Source: Gymnopus androsaceus JB14
Lineage: Eukaryota; Basidiomycota; Agaricomycetes; Agaricales; Omphalotaceae
Length of the DNA: 64,000 nucleotides
NCBI GenBank assembly: GCA_009733575.1
Contig: ML769383.1
Location: 1,142,336 to 1,206,335, forward strand
Direction of reading: 5' to 3'
The notes under the pieces were generated by a model. The model worked only from the letters and a program-made list of their open reading frames with translations, did not search any database and had not been told where the DNA came from. Below are positions 1 through 12,114 of the stretch, one piece after another (position 1 is the stretch's first letter; every line of letters begins with the position of its first letter). A program made the translations under genes and the position numbers.

Positions 1-318
1 CGTTCATCGTCCTCGAATGCCATGGCCATTTTCTCTCTGAACCGCTACAAAGGTCGAGTAAGCATCCACTAGGAAAGGTGAATGGAAAGACTTGCACCTG
101 TTCCTCTAGCTCTGCACGGATAGCCTCATAATCTGGCTTGTAATTTGAGGGTCCAGGCATTGGACCAATGAACTCATCGTCGTCAGAGTCCGTTCGAGAT
201 CGTTTTTTGCTGGAATATGATGGCCATCTTCTTCCCTCCTTCGCCTTTTCTTTTCCTTCTTTCTCCATCGACGAGCCGCTTCTTCCTCTGGTGTTCGTTT
301 GAGTGATAGTTTGGGCAT
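1..318 (-). CDS. Arg/Lys-rich conserved fungal protein, N-terminal part (runs off the window edge)
   Basis: The start codon is at 318 and the reading runs leftward off the window, so only the N-terminus is seen. It opens MPKLSLKRTPEEEAARRWRK and continues as a highly basic run (RKKEKKRRRR), suggesting a nuclear or RNA-associated protein. In another frame at about 85-170 the minus strand reads as an acidic stretch with GPMPGPSNYKPDYEAIRAEL, ending at a GTGCAAG donor (about 85), and a further exon at 1-35 reads EKMAMAFEDDE. This implies at least two introns. I do not recognise a named family; a basic N-terminus followed by 'YDSIRAELEE'-like text is seen in uncharacterised basidiomycete proteins distantly resembling NF-kB-inhibitor-like 1, but this is only an impression. 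It is divergent from the next gene, with 33 bp between start codons. Confidence 0.5.
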
Positions 319-351
319 GGGCGCCTGAGTCTCCCACCGGCGTCAATTCTA

Positions 352-1856
352 ATGCGCGTTTATTTCTTCTCTTGTCAAAAACCAAAGTGCATGCAACGCG
401 CTCATACAGTTTCCCGGCTTGTTGCCTACAGGAATGGCCCATTAAATTGGCGCAGATTTAACTCTACCAATGACTCTCTTTCCTCCAGTCCTTCTCCTTC
501 CGGAGCTGACCGCTATCGAGCCGAGCAACAAATAGGCTGGGACGGAGGTCCACATTCTATTATATTGAAATTTAAGCATCCTCCCAGGAATTCTGGTGAT
601 GTACTCGCAACTGTACAATACTTGGAAGCAATGTATGGTCAGATTGACGAGTTTTATAATGGTTCGGTGAGACGGTGTACTTTTTTTTTTTTTCCATGTC
701 CTCCAGCTAATCCTTGGAATTCAGTTTGCGGATCGCAAATCAACTAGTCTAGTCGTTCGCTTCAGGTCGTACGACTCTGCTTCACGAGCACTCGAAAATA
801 CCGCGTCCCACCATCGAATCCCTGCGCCCCAATTGCCAGTGCCGAATCCCATGGAAGGAGGTTTGGGTTTGGACGTCTTGAGGCCATTCCTAGATGTTAA
901 ACCCCATACGCCAACTCTCGAGCCAGACTTTGCAGAACCCGAAACTCTCGACAGGTTTGACTTTAAAACAGATGCTGCGAGTCGTGAATTCATGTATTTC
1001 AAGATATTCAAAGCATGCAAGTGTCTTTCTTCTAGTTCATATCCTTGGCTAATCAACTCACCCTTCAGTTGAAAACCGTAGTCCTCCTGTGAGAGAAGCA
1101 GTTCGACCGCTCTCGAGATTAGCCATGCGTAATTTCGTGAATTGGTCGGGTTTCGCCAAGATGGAGCCTATTCCGGCGGGCACGTTTGTACTTGGGCAAG
1201 GCGACGCTGTCGACCATCCTATCATGCGCTTCGTGATTGGCAGATACGCTAATATGCGAGATATCCGCAACCCGCTCGAGATTGGGTCTCAGAGTCCACC
1301 GGCAACGCAGCGGGTATGGAAGAGGGATCCTACCGCTGAACCTTTGCCTTCTTCACCGGCGACGGTAGAGGAAGTTGTTGATGTCGATGCTGTCGAGTCG
1401 AGAGAGGAAGTGCAAGTATCGCGCGCGCCGGAAACTTCGTCGCCAGCTGGTGCTGATAATACTCTTCCTGCTGCACCCGAGCCTATACCCGAATCCAAAC
1501 CTGCCCAGCCGCTCGCTTTGGCCAACTCACCCGAAGCCATAGCACAGCTAAGGGCAGCCAACTCTATCCTCAAGAACCTTACCAAGAAGCCAAACAAGGC
1601 TAAAAATCCTGCTCAGGTTCAGGTTCAGACGAATACGAACACGAGAGCAGGAGCACAGCAGTCGAAACCGCAGAAAGCTACGACTCGGCCAAAAACCCAA
1701 CCAAAAGCTTCAGCGCCGTCGCAACCAAAAGTTTCACATTCTTCATCACCATCATCTCCGGAAACGAATACAGCAGGAGAGAGCAAGGTAGAACCTTCAC
1801 CGGAGGAAAGTAAGAAGACTAGTAGATTACGAGGCTTTATGGGCAATTGGTTTTAA
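352..1856 (+). CDS. Uncharacterised protein, probable mitochondrial, with Pro/Lys-rich tail
   Basis: Three exons can be read: 352-667, 766-1020 and 1082-1856. The introns are 668-765 (GTGAGA...TTCAG) and 1021-1081 (GTGTCT...GTAG). The N-terminus is Arg/Ser-rich and lacks acids (RLVAYRNGPLNWRRFNST), typical of a mitochondrial presequence. A conserved-looking core follows (KFKHPPRNSGDVLATVQYLE; then LSRLAMRNFVNWSGFAKMEP) and ends in a low-complexity Pro/Ser/Lys tail closing with RLRGFMGNWF. About 440 residues in total. I do not recognise the family and assign no function. The core 'VLATVQYLEAMYG...EFYNG...SASRALE' has an RRM-like rhythm, which is only a suggestion. The start at 352 is the first ATG after the divergent neighbour; it lies in a very short shared promoter. 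Confidence 0.6.
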
Positions 1857-1985
1857 TACATTTTTCGCTTGCATCACACTGAGGCTTAGTTCCTGAATCG
1901 CTACGATATTTTGTGCGCATGTCGACGTGTCATATTGCATGTAAGGATAAAGGATATGATAGCTGGCCATGGGTGTACAAGGTAA

Positions 1986-2631
1986 TTAGATGTTGGAAGG
2001 GTAAAGCATCTGTAAACGAAGGAGAAAAAAGGTCAGTTTGCTATAGTTTTCAATACAAAAAAGCTACGCACCACCCGGACACTAGCACCAAACGCACGAG
2101 GAGGGAGGTTGGATCGGAATTTTGATTTGACAACACCAGAACCACCGTGTGGCCGGGTGACACGTCTTAAGAAGAAAAAAAATGAGCGAGTGTTTTTTGC
2201 AGAGCAGATAGATAAATCAACGTACCCCCAGATTACTCGCACCTTGGAGCCCTGGATCTCCCGCTTGGCCTTGTACACGAATGCAACACGCTAACAGATA
2301 TCAAGTTAAGTAAACAGTAAAAGTAAAATAATCAGTAGAACGCACCTTTCCGAGATAAAACTGTGCATCTTCCTTGGTGGCGACACCCTCAATCTGGATC
2401 AGGGAGGTGTTGGGGCGAGTGTTGCGCTTGGCACGCTTGTGTCCCAGAACACGGCCTTTGGAGTACAATCTGAGTAGGCAGTCAGAAATCTTTCGACCAT
2501 GCTTCATTCCCTCAGAGTCATCCAAAGTATGGGATCGAATCCACCCTTCCATCGATTCCTTCCATCCAAAAACCTCCTAGAATCGTATCGAAAGGGTTCA
2601 GCATCGAAGCTTACCGTGTTGAACTGGTCAT
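1986..2631 (-). CDS. RPL33: 60S ribosomal protein eL33 (L35a/L33)
   Basis: Structural protein of the large cytosolic ribosomal subunit. Five exons are read on the minus strand: 2631-2615 (17 nt, M-T-S-S-T-R), 2469-2346, 2290-2226, 2165-2072 and 2009-1986. All introns are GT/AG. The spliced product is about 107 residues, the normal length for eL33. Diagnostic blocks are [58 protein letters not shown] and [20 protein letters not shown], ending P-S-N-I. The tiny first exon and multiple early introns are typical of fungal ribosomal protein genes. It is divergent from the acyl-CoA dehydrogenase gene across a 160-bp shared promoter. The identification is firm from established family sequence. Confidence 0.95.
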
Positions 2632-2791
2632 TGCGTTGATTTTTTGAGGAGTCTTGAGGTCGTCGTCAAACTGGTCGCCCAAGAGAAAATGATGTGCTTA
2701 CTAATTGAAGCGCCCGTCAAACTCGGCGCTTCCTTCCGCTCCGGATCTCTTCCTGCTTCAGTGAACTTGAACCACCTTGGAATTATTCGAA

Positions 2792-4826
2792 ATGTTCGGT
2801 ATATCGCGCGTTACGCTCCGTTCGAGCCTCGCTCTCGGAAACTCTGCAAAACTTGCACCATCTCTCGCTCGTTGTGCTTCCACAGCATCCGGATCCAGTA
2901 CGTGTTTCAATCTGTCGTGTTTCTTCAACTCATCCTCTCTCAGAATTCGCCAAGTTTAATTGGGAGGTGCGCTATCAACTTTATGAAATGACCTGCGATC
3001 TCATCTGCTACTTCCGCTGCATAGGACCCCCTCAATATGGAATCCCTCCTCACGGATGAGGAAAAGGCGATCAAGTATGTAGTTGCAGCCTTTGGATCGC
3101 GTTCTCAGCTGATATATTGCTCAAGAGAAACGGCTAATGCCTATTGCCAAGTCCGTTGACAATGTCAATGCTCCTGTTCACTCACCTCATTGTTCGGCTT
3201 ACTTTAGGAGAAACTTATGCCCCGTGTTCTGCACCAATGGCGCACGGAAGGTCATCCCGCATCTACTCTAACGCTGCTTTTCAACTAACAGTTATGAAGA
3301 ATTCGATCCTGCGGTCATTCCCGAGATGGGCGCAGTCGGACTTTTGGGACCTTCCATCCAGGGCTACGGTTGTGCAGGTGTAAGCAATGTCGCGTACGGG
3401 CTCATTGCGCGCTGAATTTGAGAAGGTAGACTTGATATCTGATGCACTACAGTCGAACTAAGGCCTTTCCAGAGTGGATTCCGGATACCGTTCAACGGCA
3501 TCAGTTCAGTCTTCTCTCGTCATGCATCCGATTTATGAATTTGGATCGGAAGCTCAGAAGGAGAAGTATCTACCTAGACTAGGTAGGCTCAAGCGTCTCT
3601 TTGAATGCATTTGCTCTTACACTCCGAATCCAGCTCGTGGCGAAATAATTGGGGCCTTTGTAAGAGCCTTTTCCCCTTGTACTACGTGAAATTTCTGAAT
3701 CATTGCAGGGACTGACGGAACCCAATCATGGCTCCGACCCAGCAGGTATGGAGACGACCGCAGAGGAAGTCGATGGAGGCTTCATCATCAATGGCAGCAA
3801 AACGTGGATTTCCAATGCCCCTGTCGCGCAAGTCTGATTTCACTATTTACCTTTCTTGAAGCCGGTCTTCACTTCCATCCTTAGTGACGTGCACGTAATC
3901 TGGGCCCGCTGTAAATGGGACAACAAAGTTCGTGGATTCCTTTTGGAAAAGGTAGGTCCCGAGCTCGAGTTTGAGTCGGATTTGACTGATGTCCGGAAAC
4001 TCTATAGGGGATGAAGGGTCTTTCAGCTCCACCTATCAAGAACAAGATTTCCCTGCGTGTATCATTGACTGGTTCTGTATACATGGATAATGTGCGCGTT
4101 CCCCAGGATTCTCTTCTTCCTGGAACAAAAGGTCTAGGCTCGGCGTTTTCTTGTCTCAATTCTGCGCGGTATGCTCTATCCCGTTCGCTTGATACAAGGA
4201 ATTCACTCTCCTTATAGATTCGGTATTTCCTGGGGTGTAATGGGCGCCCTCGAAGACTGTGTCGCCCGCGCCCGATCCTACGCCCTCGAAAGACATCAAT
4301 TCAAGCGTCCTATCGCCTCCTTCCAACTCATCCAAAAGAAACTCGCAGAAGCTCAGAGTGAGGTTGCCATTGGCCTTTTAGCCAGCTTGCAAGTCGGTCG
4401 TCTCAAGGATCAAGGTCTGTTGGCGCCGGAGATGGTTAGTCTTATCAAGAAGAACAATTGTGGAAAGGCTTTGCAGCATGCTAGGAGCGTGTTGGATATT
4501 TTGGGAGGAATGCTGCGAGTGATGAGTGCGTGTTGTGTTTTTTTTTCCCTTGTTTGTGGTGTGTTGTGGTTGACTTGTATGATAGGTATCATATTGCGCG
4601 ACATGCTTCAAACTTGCAAATTACCAATACTTATGAAGGTGTGTACACTATTTATCCGTCATTGTCGAGTTCTCATTCCTTTCTGTGGGATTGCAGGTAC
4701 CAATGTCAGTCCAAAAATTTCAGGCTTTGCTTGCAGCGATGTCACTAACTGGCTTTGGAATTGTAGGATGTCCATGCTCTTATTTTGGGCAAAGCTATCA
4801 CTGGTATTCAAGCATTCGCGAACTAA
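2792..4826 (+). CDS. GCDH: Glutaryl-CoA dehydrogenase, mitochondrial (acyl-CoA dehydrogenase family)
   Basis: FAD enzyme that oxidises and decarboxylates glutaryl-CoA to crotonyl-CoA in lysine/hydroxylysine/tryptophan breakdown in the mitochondrial matrix. The N-terminus [20 protein letters not shown] is a plausible targeting peptide. Later exons read [100 protein letters not shown] and ITNTYEGT...[19 protein letters not shown], the usual GCDH order. The TYEG segment carries the expected catalytic glutamate. About ten introns; one is GC-AG (donor at 3828). Three places break the frame by one base: near 3230-3250, near 3409 (CGC-T-GAA) and near 4509 (an A missing in GGAGGAATGCT). These may be assembly errors or real lesions. 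It converges on the polymerase gene at 4973. Confidence 0.9.
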
Positions 4827-4972
4827 GGACTCGGAGCACTGTGTTTCTGAATTTTGTGGATTCGAACAAATTGTTTGCATGTACATTTTATATATATACA
4901 TACGTGTATTGTATTATACGGACAGGCTTGCAACTCAGGATGTGTATCGTATCGTATCGTATCGTCCGTCAC

Positions 4973-7282
4973 TCACATATCTGCATTTCGTAAAGTAGGA
5001 TCGATCCATTCCAACCCTAGGAGCTCGAACACCTCTTCCTCACTCTTAGGGAAATAGAGCTTCGAGTCGTGGCGACGAGAACTAAATAGTAGAGACGGTT
5101 AACAAATATCGGCATTGGTGATATCAAGAACTCACATTCCGGAACTGTCGAACCTCATACCTCTGTTCATTCCGTTCAGACTGACTGTTCTAAAGTAGAT
5201 ATAGAAACGACTCACTTTTCCTGTTTAGCCCAAAAACGCAAGTCTCGTTCGAACATTATAGAGCCGGTCCTACAAAAGGATATCTATGTTAGTTTCTGCG
5301 GTTGAGAATCGGTTTCCCACTGACCATCCAACGACCGCCGTCCAGTACACTTCAGGCGCGGCAAAGATAAGGTCCAGACGTCGATGTATATGTTTCTGAT
5401 TCTGCTTCTGTCCCGTTCCGTTGTTGTTGTTATCACGAAGTTTAACCACCGTCAAGGCTTTTTCCAGAGAATCCCAATGGGCGGTACGAAGGGTGTTGTG
5501 CGGTCGAAAACTTGATAGGTCTAGACGAAATGTCAACTTGATTATCACTTGAAAGTAGTAGAAGCAGAATCCTTACGCATTACATGAGTTACTATACCTG
5601 TAGTCCAATGAGATCATGACAAAAATTCGGTGTCAGTACGTACCCTTGTCGTATAGCCGTTTGACCAGCGTGGCACACAGTCCCTTGACCTCGTCGCCTC
5701 CAGATTTGAGATCCTTGTGGCTAATGACGATATCGATATCGTTGCTTTCAATCTTCCCTCGACGGTATCTGCTTGCAAATAAGATGATTATCATCGGCAT
5801 ATTAGGAAGCACTAACCCTCCTGTAATCATGCTAACGCAGCCGCGGCGTATTTGACCGAGCTCGTTCATTATCACGTCTCGGATCTCCTCTACCTCGCTT
5901 CGAGGAATCCGTACATTGAGGTCTTCTCTCAGAAGCAGCGCTTCTTTGACTGTCATCTCAGGTAGCCCAAGTTCTCTTAGTTTTGAGGTTGGGCTTGTGA
6001 AGGTCTTTTTGGCTGGTGCTTGGATCCTGGTAGCCTGGATTTTGGCATTATCCTTATCCTTGTAGTGTTTCTCAAGGTCTTCAATAGTCCGAAGGCCTAA
6101 GGAATAGAGATTGCGCGCGGTAGATGGTCCAATGCCATAAATCTCCGTAAACGCCACCAACGACTGATACCGCGCTTCCGACAATATATCGTCTGCAAGT
6201 AAGCAAGTAAGTACAGTTCAGTTGAGGTCGGATTCCCATCGGATGAATCATAATTGCGAGATATTATACGCACTGCACTCGGTTATGTCCCCGCGTTGAA
6301 TAAATTCTTCAATCTGTGAAACGAAGTCAGCACTGCAAAAGTGGGTCGAGTCGAGTCATTTTTACCTTGGAAAGTATCTTTGGGCCGATATGGGGCAAGT
6401 CTGATACCTGTTGTACATCGTTTGCCGTGATATGATGGGGAAATGCTGCAAAATGGAGTCAGATTTGATCAGTATGTGGGCTGGTAGTAGGCTCGGGGCC
6501 TCGGGCGTGCCGTACCTTTGAGTACCTGACCAGCAATGATTACTCAGTCCACCGAGTACCTGATGGGAGTAGATCTCACTCACAGATATGGCTCGTTCAT
6601 AGCTTAACGCCTGTACGTCCAGCCCTTCAAGTTCTCTGTGCCGTCGCAAAACTGCGAGCTTTTTGATTAGAACTTGGTTCGGGCAGTTAAGCGGTGAATT
6701 ACGCATGCAGGCATAGCGATGATTATAGCGAATGTTAGTATTTTCCTTCTTGGCTTTAGAGGGAGCATCGACGGCACAATTATTCTCGGGACAATTATGA
6801 ACAGTCTCTTCGTATAATTCCCCCAGCGCAGCGTATTTTCCGCAGGGAAGCAACTGTTGAGAGCGAACGCTATCTCTAAGCCATTGCGTGGTGACAATGG
6901 CTTTTTGTTTCTATCATTTAGCAGTGAGTTGGGGTCTAAAGATGCGCGCTATACCTACTGCAGTGACCCAATCCAGATGTCGCTCAAGCCGTGCCCGCAT
7001 GCGTACCTCTGTAACGATGATATCCGCATCTTCGGCATTGAGAGAAAGCTGCAGTTCTACTCCCGTTTGGGACTTGGCAGTATCATTCAAATTGAACTGA
7101 TCTACTAGAGAAATGAGCTCCTCGATGGTCTCTCCGTTTAATTTTGCGTCAACTAGGAAAACATATAATGGGCTCTCTGAGACATCCGAAAAGAAGGAGT
7201 CAGGAGAACAGGACCTCTTCCGTTTTGATGGAGGAGGGGAGATAGATTCAGATGCAGAGCGTTTGGAAGACGGTGAAGTCAT
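4973..7282 (-). CDS. POL4: DNA polymerase family X (Pol4 / lambda-mu type)
   Basis: Gap-filling polymerase for non-homologous end joining and base-excision repair in the nucleus. The start is at 7282. After a Ser/Pro/Lys-rich leader with basic KRKR, a BRCT-like region is read ([20 protein letters not shown] ... [20 protein letters not shown]). Then come the 8-kDa and fingers helix-hairpin-helix parts ([40 protein letters not shown]). The palm catalytic motif is GGYRRGK-type followed by [10 protein letters not shown], giving the two metal-binding aspartates, and the third is in [20 protein letters not shown]. It continues [30 protein letters not shown] and ends [29 protein letters not shown]. 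Many short introns. About 550-600 residues, as in fungal Pol4. The 3' end is 147 bp from the convergent GCDH stop. Confidence 0.9.
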
Positions 7283-8076
7283 AATGAAAAAGACTCCGGA
7301 GTTCCGCCAGCGGTTACGGGCGACGGTCCATCTGTGCCTGACCGTAATTGTGGAATCTAATCGACTGATAAACTATATCGAGTAACAGTCTCCAGAGCAG
7401 AAAACCTTTGAATACAAGCAGAAACTGTCCTTATAGATACATACGGATATTATAGATGAAAATCATGAAAATGAGCGATTTTTTAGCTTAATAGCCAAGT
7501 GTTTAAAATGCCAGTGCAAGTCTTCGCCGCATATTTTTACCTCAAATAACAAACTAGCAGCATACAGAAGCATTCTGATATGTAGAAGCTCTGATTTACG
7601 GAGAGAAGTTTCAGATTCAGTGCGGTATGTACATAGTGCGAGACAGTTCTGTACTTACAGTATTTTATTATTAAGTACCATGTCAAACGTGACAGTCTGT
7701 GGTCACCCGTAACATCCCGTACCCGTGGAAAAGTTCCCGTCCGTCCGCAAATCTACGGTGGATACGGGTGGATACGTGGAATCCTATACCGGATTTGCGC
7801 TGCCCTTGCCGCATGACCAACGGTGTGTGAGACCGATGATGACTCAATTTGAAAGTACTTATATCTGTACAGCTCATCTTGTGTTCATCGTTGGCCTTTC
7901 ACGACCACGGCGTCGTATAACTCTTCCAGCCCTTTCGTCAGTAAAATTTCCTTATTTTTCTTATCCGGAACTAACACATCTCAATCAGGTACGTAACCGG
8001 CGACGGGGCCCAGCGTTGAGCTTAAGCCCTCTATAAATTTCGCAACTATCACTATCGACTTGTTCGCTCACTTGCA
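7283..8076. other. Divergent intergenic region between polymerase X and NMNAT genes
   Basis: No convincing gene. The first part is A/T-rich. Around 7680-7790 there are short repeated Gly/Trp-like DNA words (CCCGTACCCGTGG, ACGGTGGATACGGGTGGATACG) of no known meaning. A pyrimidine-rich stretch with GTAACCGGCGACG at about 7990 precedes the NMNAT start. Open frames here are short and unlike known proteins. Confidence 0.4.
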
Positions 8077-9065
8077 ATGGCCACCAGCAGCCCTCCACAG
8101 CAATTCACTAATCCTCCCGATTACTCTTTCCCTCATGATCGCCTTAGAGTCATGCGCGATCCCTCTAAAATTCCGATAGTCCTGGTTGCTTGCGGTTCCT
8201 TCAGCCCAGTCACTTATCTCCATCTTCGTATGTTCGAAATGGCAAAGGACTATGTTCGACAAAACACAAACTTTGAAATTGTCGGCGGTTACCTCAGTCC
8301 GGTCAGTGACATGTACAAGAAACAGGGTCTGCTAAGCGCACATCCATCGGTGAGTATCTCTTCTCTTAACCCAATCATTCTCATCTCAAACTATGCAGCG
8401 TTGAGATGTGCACCATCGCCGCTGAAGACATTTCCTCAGCTTGGCTCATGGTCGATCCTTGGGAGGCCTTCCAGTCATACCAACGCACAGCCGTAGTGCT
8501 CGACCACTTTGATTACGAACTAAATACCGTTCTTGGCGGCATCCAAACCGAAGATGGCCAGCGCCGCAATGTTCGAGTCATGCTTCTAGCTGGTTCCGAC
8601 CTCATCAGTACCATGGGTGAACCCGGAGTTTGGAGTCACGAAGATGTAGGTGATCCTGATTATCCCTCACCGACTGCTCAATGACATCTTCTAGCTCGAG
8701 CACATTCTTGGGCGTTACGGTTGCTTCATTATCGAACGTGCCGGTACAGACATTGACCAGGCGACCGAAAGCCTTGCTCGATGGAGGCACAATATCCACA
8801 TTATCTCACAATTGATCCAGAACGACGTCTCGAGCACCAAGGTATAATGAATGACTTTCCAAGTACCTTCCCAGTGTTGACTAGTGTATTTTAGGTCCGA
8901 CTGTTCTTGAGACGTGGCTTATCAGTGCGCTATCTCCTCCCGTCGAGAGTGGTGGATTACATCGACGAAAATAGCCTTTATCTCGATGAAGCCACCGCTG
9001 CGGAGAAGGAAAAGGAGCGTGAACAACTCGCGAGTAGCTCGAGGAAGAAAGAATCGAGCTCATAA
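8077..9065 (+). CDS. NMA1: Nicotinamide/nicotinate mononucleotide adenylyltransferase
   Basis: Transfers AMP from ATP to NMN or NaMN to form NAD or NaAD, the common last step of NAD synthesis. The start MATSSPPQQFTNPPDYSFPH leads to the nucleotidyltransferase signature VLVACGSFSPVTYLHLRMFE, the family form of GxFxPxTxxH. Further family blocks are GGYLSPVSDMYKKQGLLSAH, WLMVDPWEAFQ, LLAGSDLISTMGEPGVW, ILGRYGCFIIERAGTD and the ISxTxxR-type end SSTKVRLFLRRGLSVRYLLP. A charged tail (EKEKEREQLASSSRKKESSS) ends at 9065. Introns start at 8350, about 8646 and about 8840. At 8341-8349 the DNA CATCCATCG carries one C too many for the expected A-H-H-R-V-E-M junction, so the first splice is out of frame by one base as given. 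It is upstream of, and co-oriented with, the MFS permease. Confidence 0.92.
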
Positions 9066-9943
9066 CTTATTCACTATGCATACCTAACTAGAGTCCGGTT
9101 ATTCCGTGAGAGGTAAGTTGCCCCGTGTTTTGTTCAACTTGCCTTGTCCTCATACGCATCATTAGCAACATGTAAATTTAAACTATCTATTCTCGGGCAC
9201 GATTTTTCAAACCAACCTCCAAACCCAACACAAACTAAGTACTTAGGGATGGTGCTAATGATATGTTAACAGACCGGTGTATGATGCTCGGTGTATACTG
9301 TTGTGTATTCATAGTCGCAATTATGCACCGCTCACAGCCAATTTGCGAGGCAGCGGAGACTTTCCCCAGTGTATAAAATAAGACCTCGTCTTCAACCGGA
9401 CTAGACGTTTCCGACATTTGAATAAGTAGCTCTTCTACGCTTTTCTGCTTGACGAGGTCATGTGTGAAACTCAGGACTAGTACTTCTTGGACGCAGCAAC
9501 GTACCGCGTACGCTTCACAGACCTCCGAGGATAGGAAATCTAAAGACATCGATCATCTTCAAATCGGTGAGTTGATTGACCGTAATTGGGCAATGAACTT
9601 CCCAAAATTGACAATATTTATCGATAGTTTCCAGGCTTTTAGTCATGTAATCCGATGAAGGTTTCCTATCGCTCTTCTTCTAGGTCCAGAATGCTGGAAC
9701 GGAGCTTCTTTTACCGATTTTTGAAGTTCTTCGACGTCGGGATCCAATTTTTAGCTTCTTTTCGCCTTTTTTATCCTTCCATTTGCTGTATCTTCTTAGC
9801 GACCGACCACGGTCCATTTCTCTCCGGACTTCTTTACCAGAAAAATCGTGACCTTATCCGAGCATTAAAGCTTACAAATTTTGACTCTATGCACCACCTC
9901 CCCCCTTGTACTTCTCCATCATTCGCCACTCGTGCGTGTACCT
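9066..9943. other. Intergenic region NMNAT - MFS, with one weak minus-strand ORF
   Basis: The stretch holds a minus-strand open frame at 9235-9549 of 104 codons (SFTHDLVKQKSVEELLIQ..., DEVLFYTLGKVSAASQIG). A possible donor at its GCG|GTACGTTGC position would split it. It looks mildly protein-like but I recognise no family, and it could be an unspliced fragment. 9650-9940 is pyrimidine-rich (CTTCTT runs), which fits a permease promoter and leader. Confidence 0.3.
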
Positions 9944-12114
9944 ATGGCATCTGCAACGAAATCAACAGGCTCTCATTCTGGGGAAGATATGACAGGCAAA
10001 CCTTCGTCAGTGTCAGCTTCCAACTCGGATATCGAAGGTGCCCTTTCGGTCGGCGAAAAAGCTGCTTTCGAACGACGAATATTGTGGGCTTTTCTCTCGT
10101 TCCACTAACGTGTCCAACGACTTTGTTTCTCAACAGGCGTAGAATCGATCTGAGAATGCTTCCTATCCTTGGGCTGCTGTATTCGCTCGCATTGATTGAT
10201 CGCACTAATCTTGGTGTGGCACGAATTGCTGGCATGGGGGAAGATCTGGTGAGCGTAGATGTTTGCCATCGCCAGAAGCGGCACCGATTGGACCATTCTG
10301 CTTCTTAGGAACTGTCTGTCGGATCACGCTATAGCCTCGTTTCTTGCGTCTACTTTGTCCCATATATCTTGCTGTGGGTATTACTGCCTTCGACACTTCT
10401 GGTCCTTTGCTCATTGACTTTCTGTGTAGCGAACTCCCGAGTAATGTGCTCCTACGTTTCTTTGGTACTCGCAACCTTCTCTCCTTCTGCGTCGTTGCTT
10501 GGGGAGCCGTGCAATTAGCGATGGCGTTTGTGCCTAACTGGCAGTATCTGGCCTTGTGTCGAGTTCTTTTGGGGGCGTTTGAGGTACGGGTAGGAGTTCT
10601 TCTTGCGAGCTCATCTGACACCATCCACTACTAGGCTGGCTTTTTCCCTGCACTGGTGTTCATTATTACAACATGGTAAGATTCTTTTCTTTCGTTATCG
10701 TCGTCTGATCTTGCTCATCCGTCTGCTAGGTATCGGCGTCATGAAGTTCAAAAACGGTATGTCTTTTTATGCAAGGGGTGTTTCGTGAATACTCAGGCGC
10801 TTTAGACTTGCTGCTTTCTACCTCATATCGATCCTTACCGGAGGGTTCTCTGCGATCGCGGCATACGGGTTCAGTCAAATGAGGGGTATCGGAGGCCTGA
10901 ATGGCTGGTCGTGGATCTTTGTGAGTCCGACTCTGGGTCCAACATTCCGATACTCATTGCTCATTGCATAACCAGGTCATCGAGGGCGCAGTTACTTTTC
11001 TATTCGGCCTTGCTGCGTGGACTTTACTTCCCGAATTTCCCGACAACAACAAGTTCCTTACCAGCGAGGAGACGAAATTCGTCTTGGAGCGTATCGAGGA
11101 AGACCGAGGCGATTCAAGACCTGATGAGATAACCATATGGAAGGTTATGCGCCATCTCTCTGATTTTAAACTATGGATCTATGGTACGTCGTCCAGAATC
11201 CGACGATTTGCACTCAGAGTAACAGTAAAGCGATCAGGCATCATGTTTATGTGCGCGACAATCCCAGCGTATGCAATTGGGCAAGTCCTTCGAGCTCTCT
11301 CTTGTTGGTATTATTAATTTTGGTTGTCGAGACAGGTTCTTCGTTCACTATAATCCTTAGCGGCATGGGATGGAATTTGGAACATGCTTTACTCTTGGTA
11401 TAGTTTTCAAGCAGTGAGTTAGCGAGTCTTCTAATTCAATTTTTAGAGTGCTCCTCCATACGTGTTCGCCGTGAGTGCTTGTCTATTACCCTATTCTAAT
11501 ACACTCTAATCAATGCATTGGACATAGGCTTTCAGTGTTTTCGTGTTCGCGTACGCATCGGACCACTTTCGTTCGCGTGCACCGTTTCCTTGCAATCCAA
11601 GCAATCCTCACACTAGTAGGATTTTGCATTACTGGTTTCGTTCATGAACCAAGATGGCGTTACTTTGGTGCGTTGGATGGATTCTGTGCATAGTGGCATA
11701 CTTAATGGAGCGGTCGGCATGCATACAGGATTGTTTCTAGGAAATGCAGGATCGGCGGGGTGCATCCCAGGAATCTTGGCCTACTCCTCGAACAACATTG
11801 TATCGCATTCCAAGCGCGCTGTATCCACGGCTATTATCATCAGCTTCGGTGGCTTGGGAGGGATTATTGCTACTACGATCTTTAGGTGAGTTGGAAGACT
11901 GCTATGTATATTCTAGCTTATTTATAGAGTGGCGTACAGGCAGAAGGACTTTCCGAGATACATTCCTGGTATCATCGCTACCATTTTGTGCCAGGTCTTG
12001 CTATTAGTGCTTCTTGCTGTCCTCACATTGCATTTCTGGTACCAAAACAAAGCAAAGCGAAAGGCCGCTCAACCTGGCATAACTGGTCGCATCGACCTCC
12101 TTTACACTCTTTAG
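9944..12114 (+). CDS. MFS transporter, anion:cation symporter family (Dal5/Tna1-like)
   Basis: Plasma-membrane permease of the allantoate/nicotinate/vitamin class. The start MASATKSTGSHSGEDMTGKP is a polar cytosolic tail, then come about twelve hydrophobic segments. Family marks are LPILGLLYSLALIDRTNLGV (TM1, D-R-x-N), ELPSNVLLRFFGTRN (loop 2-3), VLLGAFEAGFFPALVFIITT with the following Y-R-R-H-E, GFSAIAAYGFSQMRGIGGLN, WSWIFVIEGAVTFLFG, SNNIVSHSKRAVSTAIIISF and IATTIFRVAYRQKDFPRYIP, ending HFWYQNKAKRKAAQ... and LLYTL. About a dozen short introns; one appears to use a GC donor (11281). One extra C at about 11346 (GTTCACT for GTTACT) breaks TTCTTCGTTACT... as given. Substrate is unknown; nicotinate, ureide or similar organic anions are family precedents. 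Its 3' end has been copied at 13446-13616 and an internal part at 50528-50693. Confidence 0.85.

Noticed and set aside
1289..1846. Minus-strand open frames under the 352-1856 gene
   Set aside because: Composition-driven shadows of the Ser/Pro/Lys-rich tail.
4941..4965. TATCG repeated about four times
   Set aside because: A very short microsatellite just beyond the polymerase stop, with no further structure.
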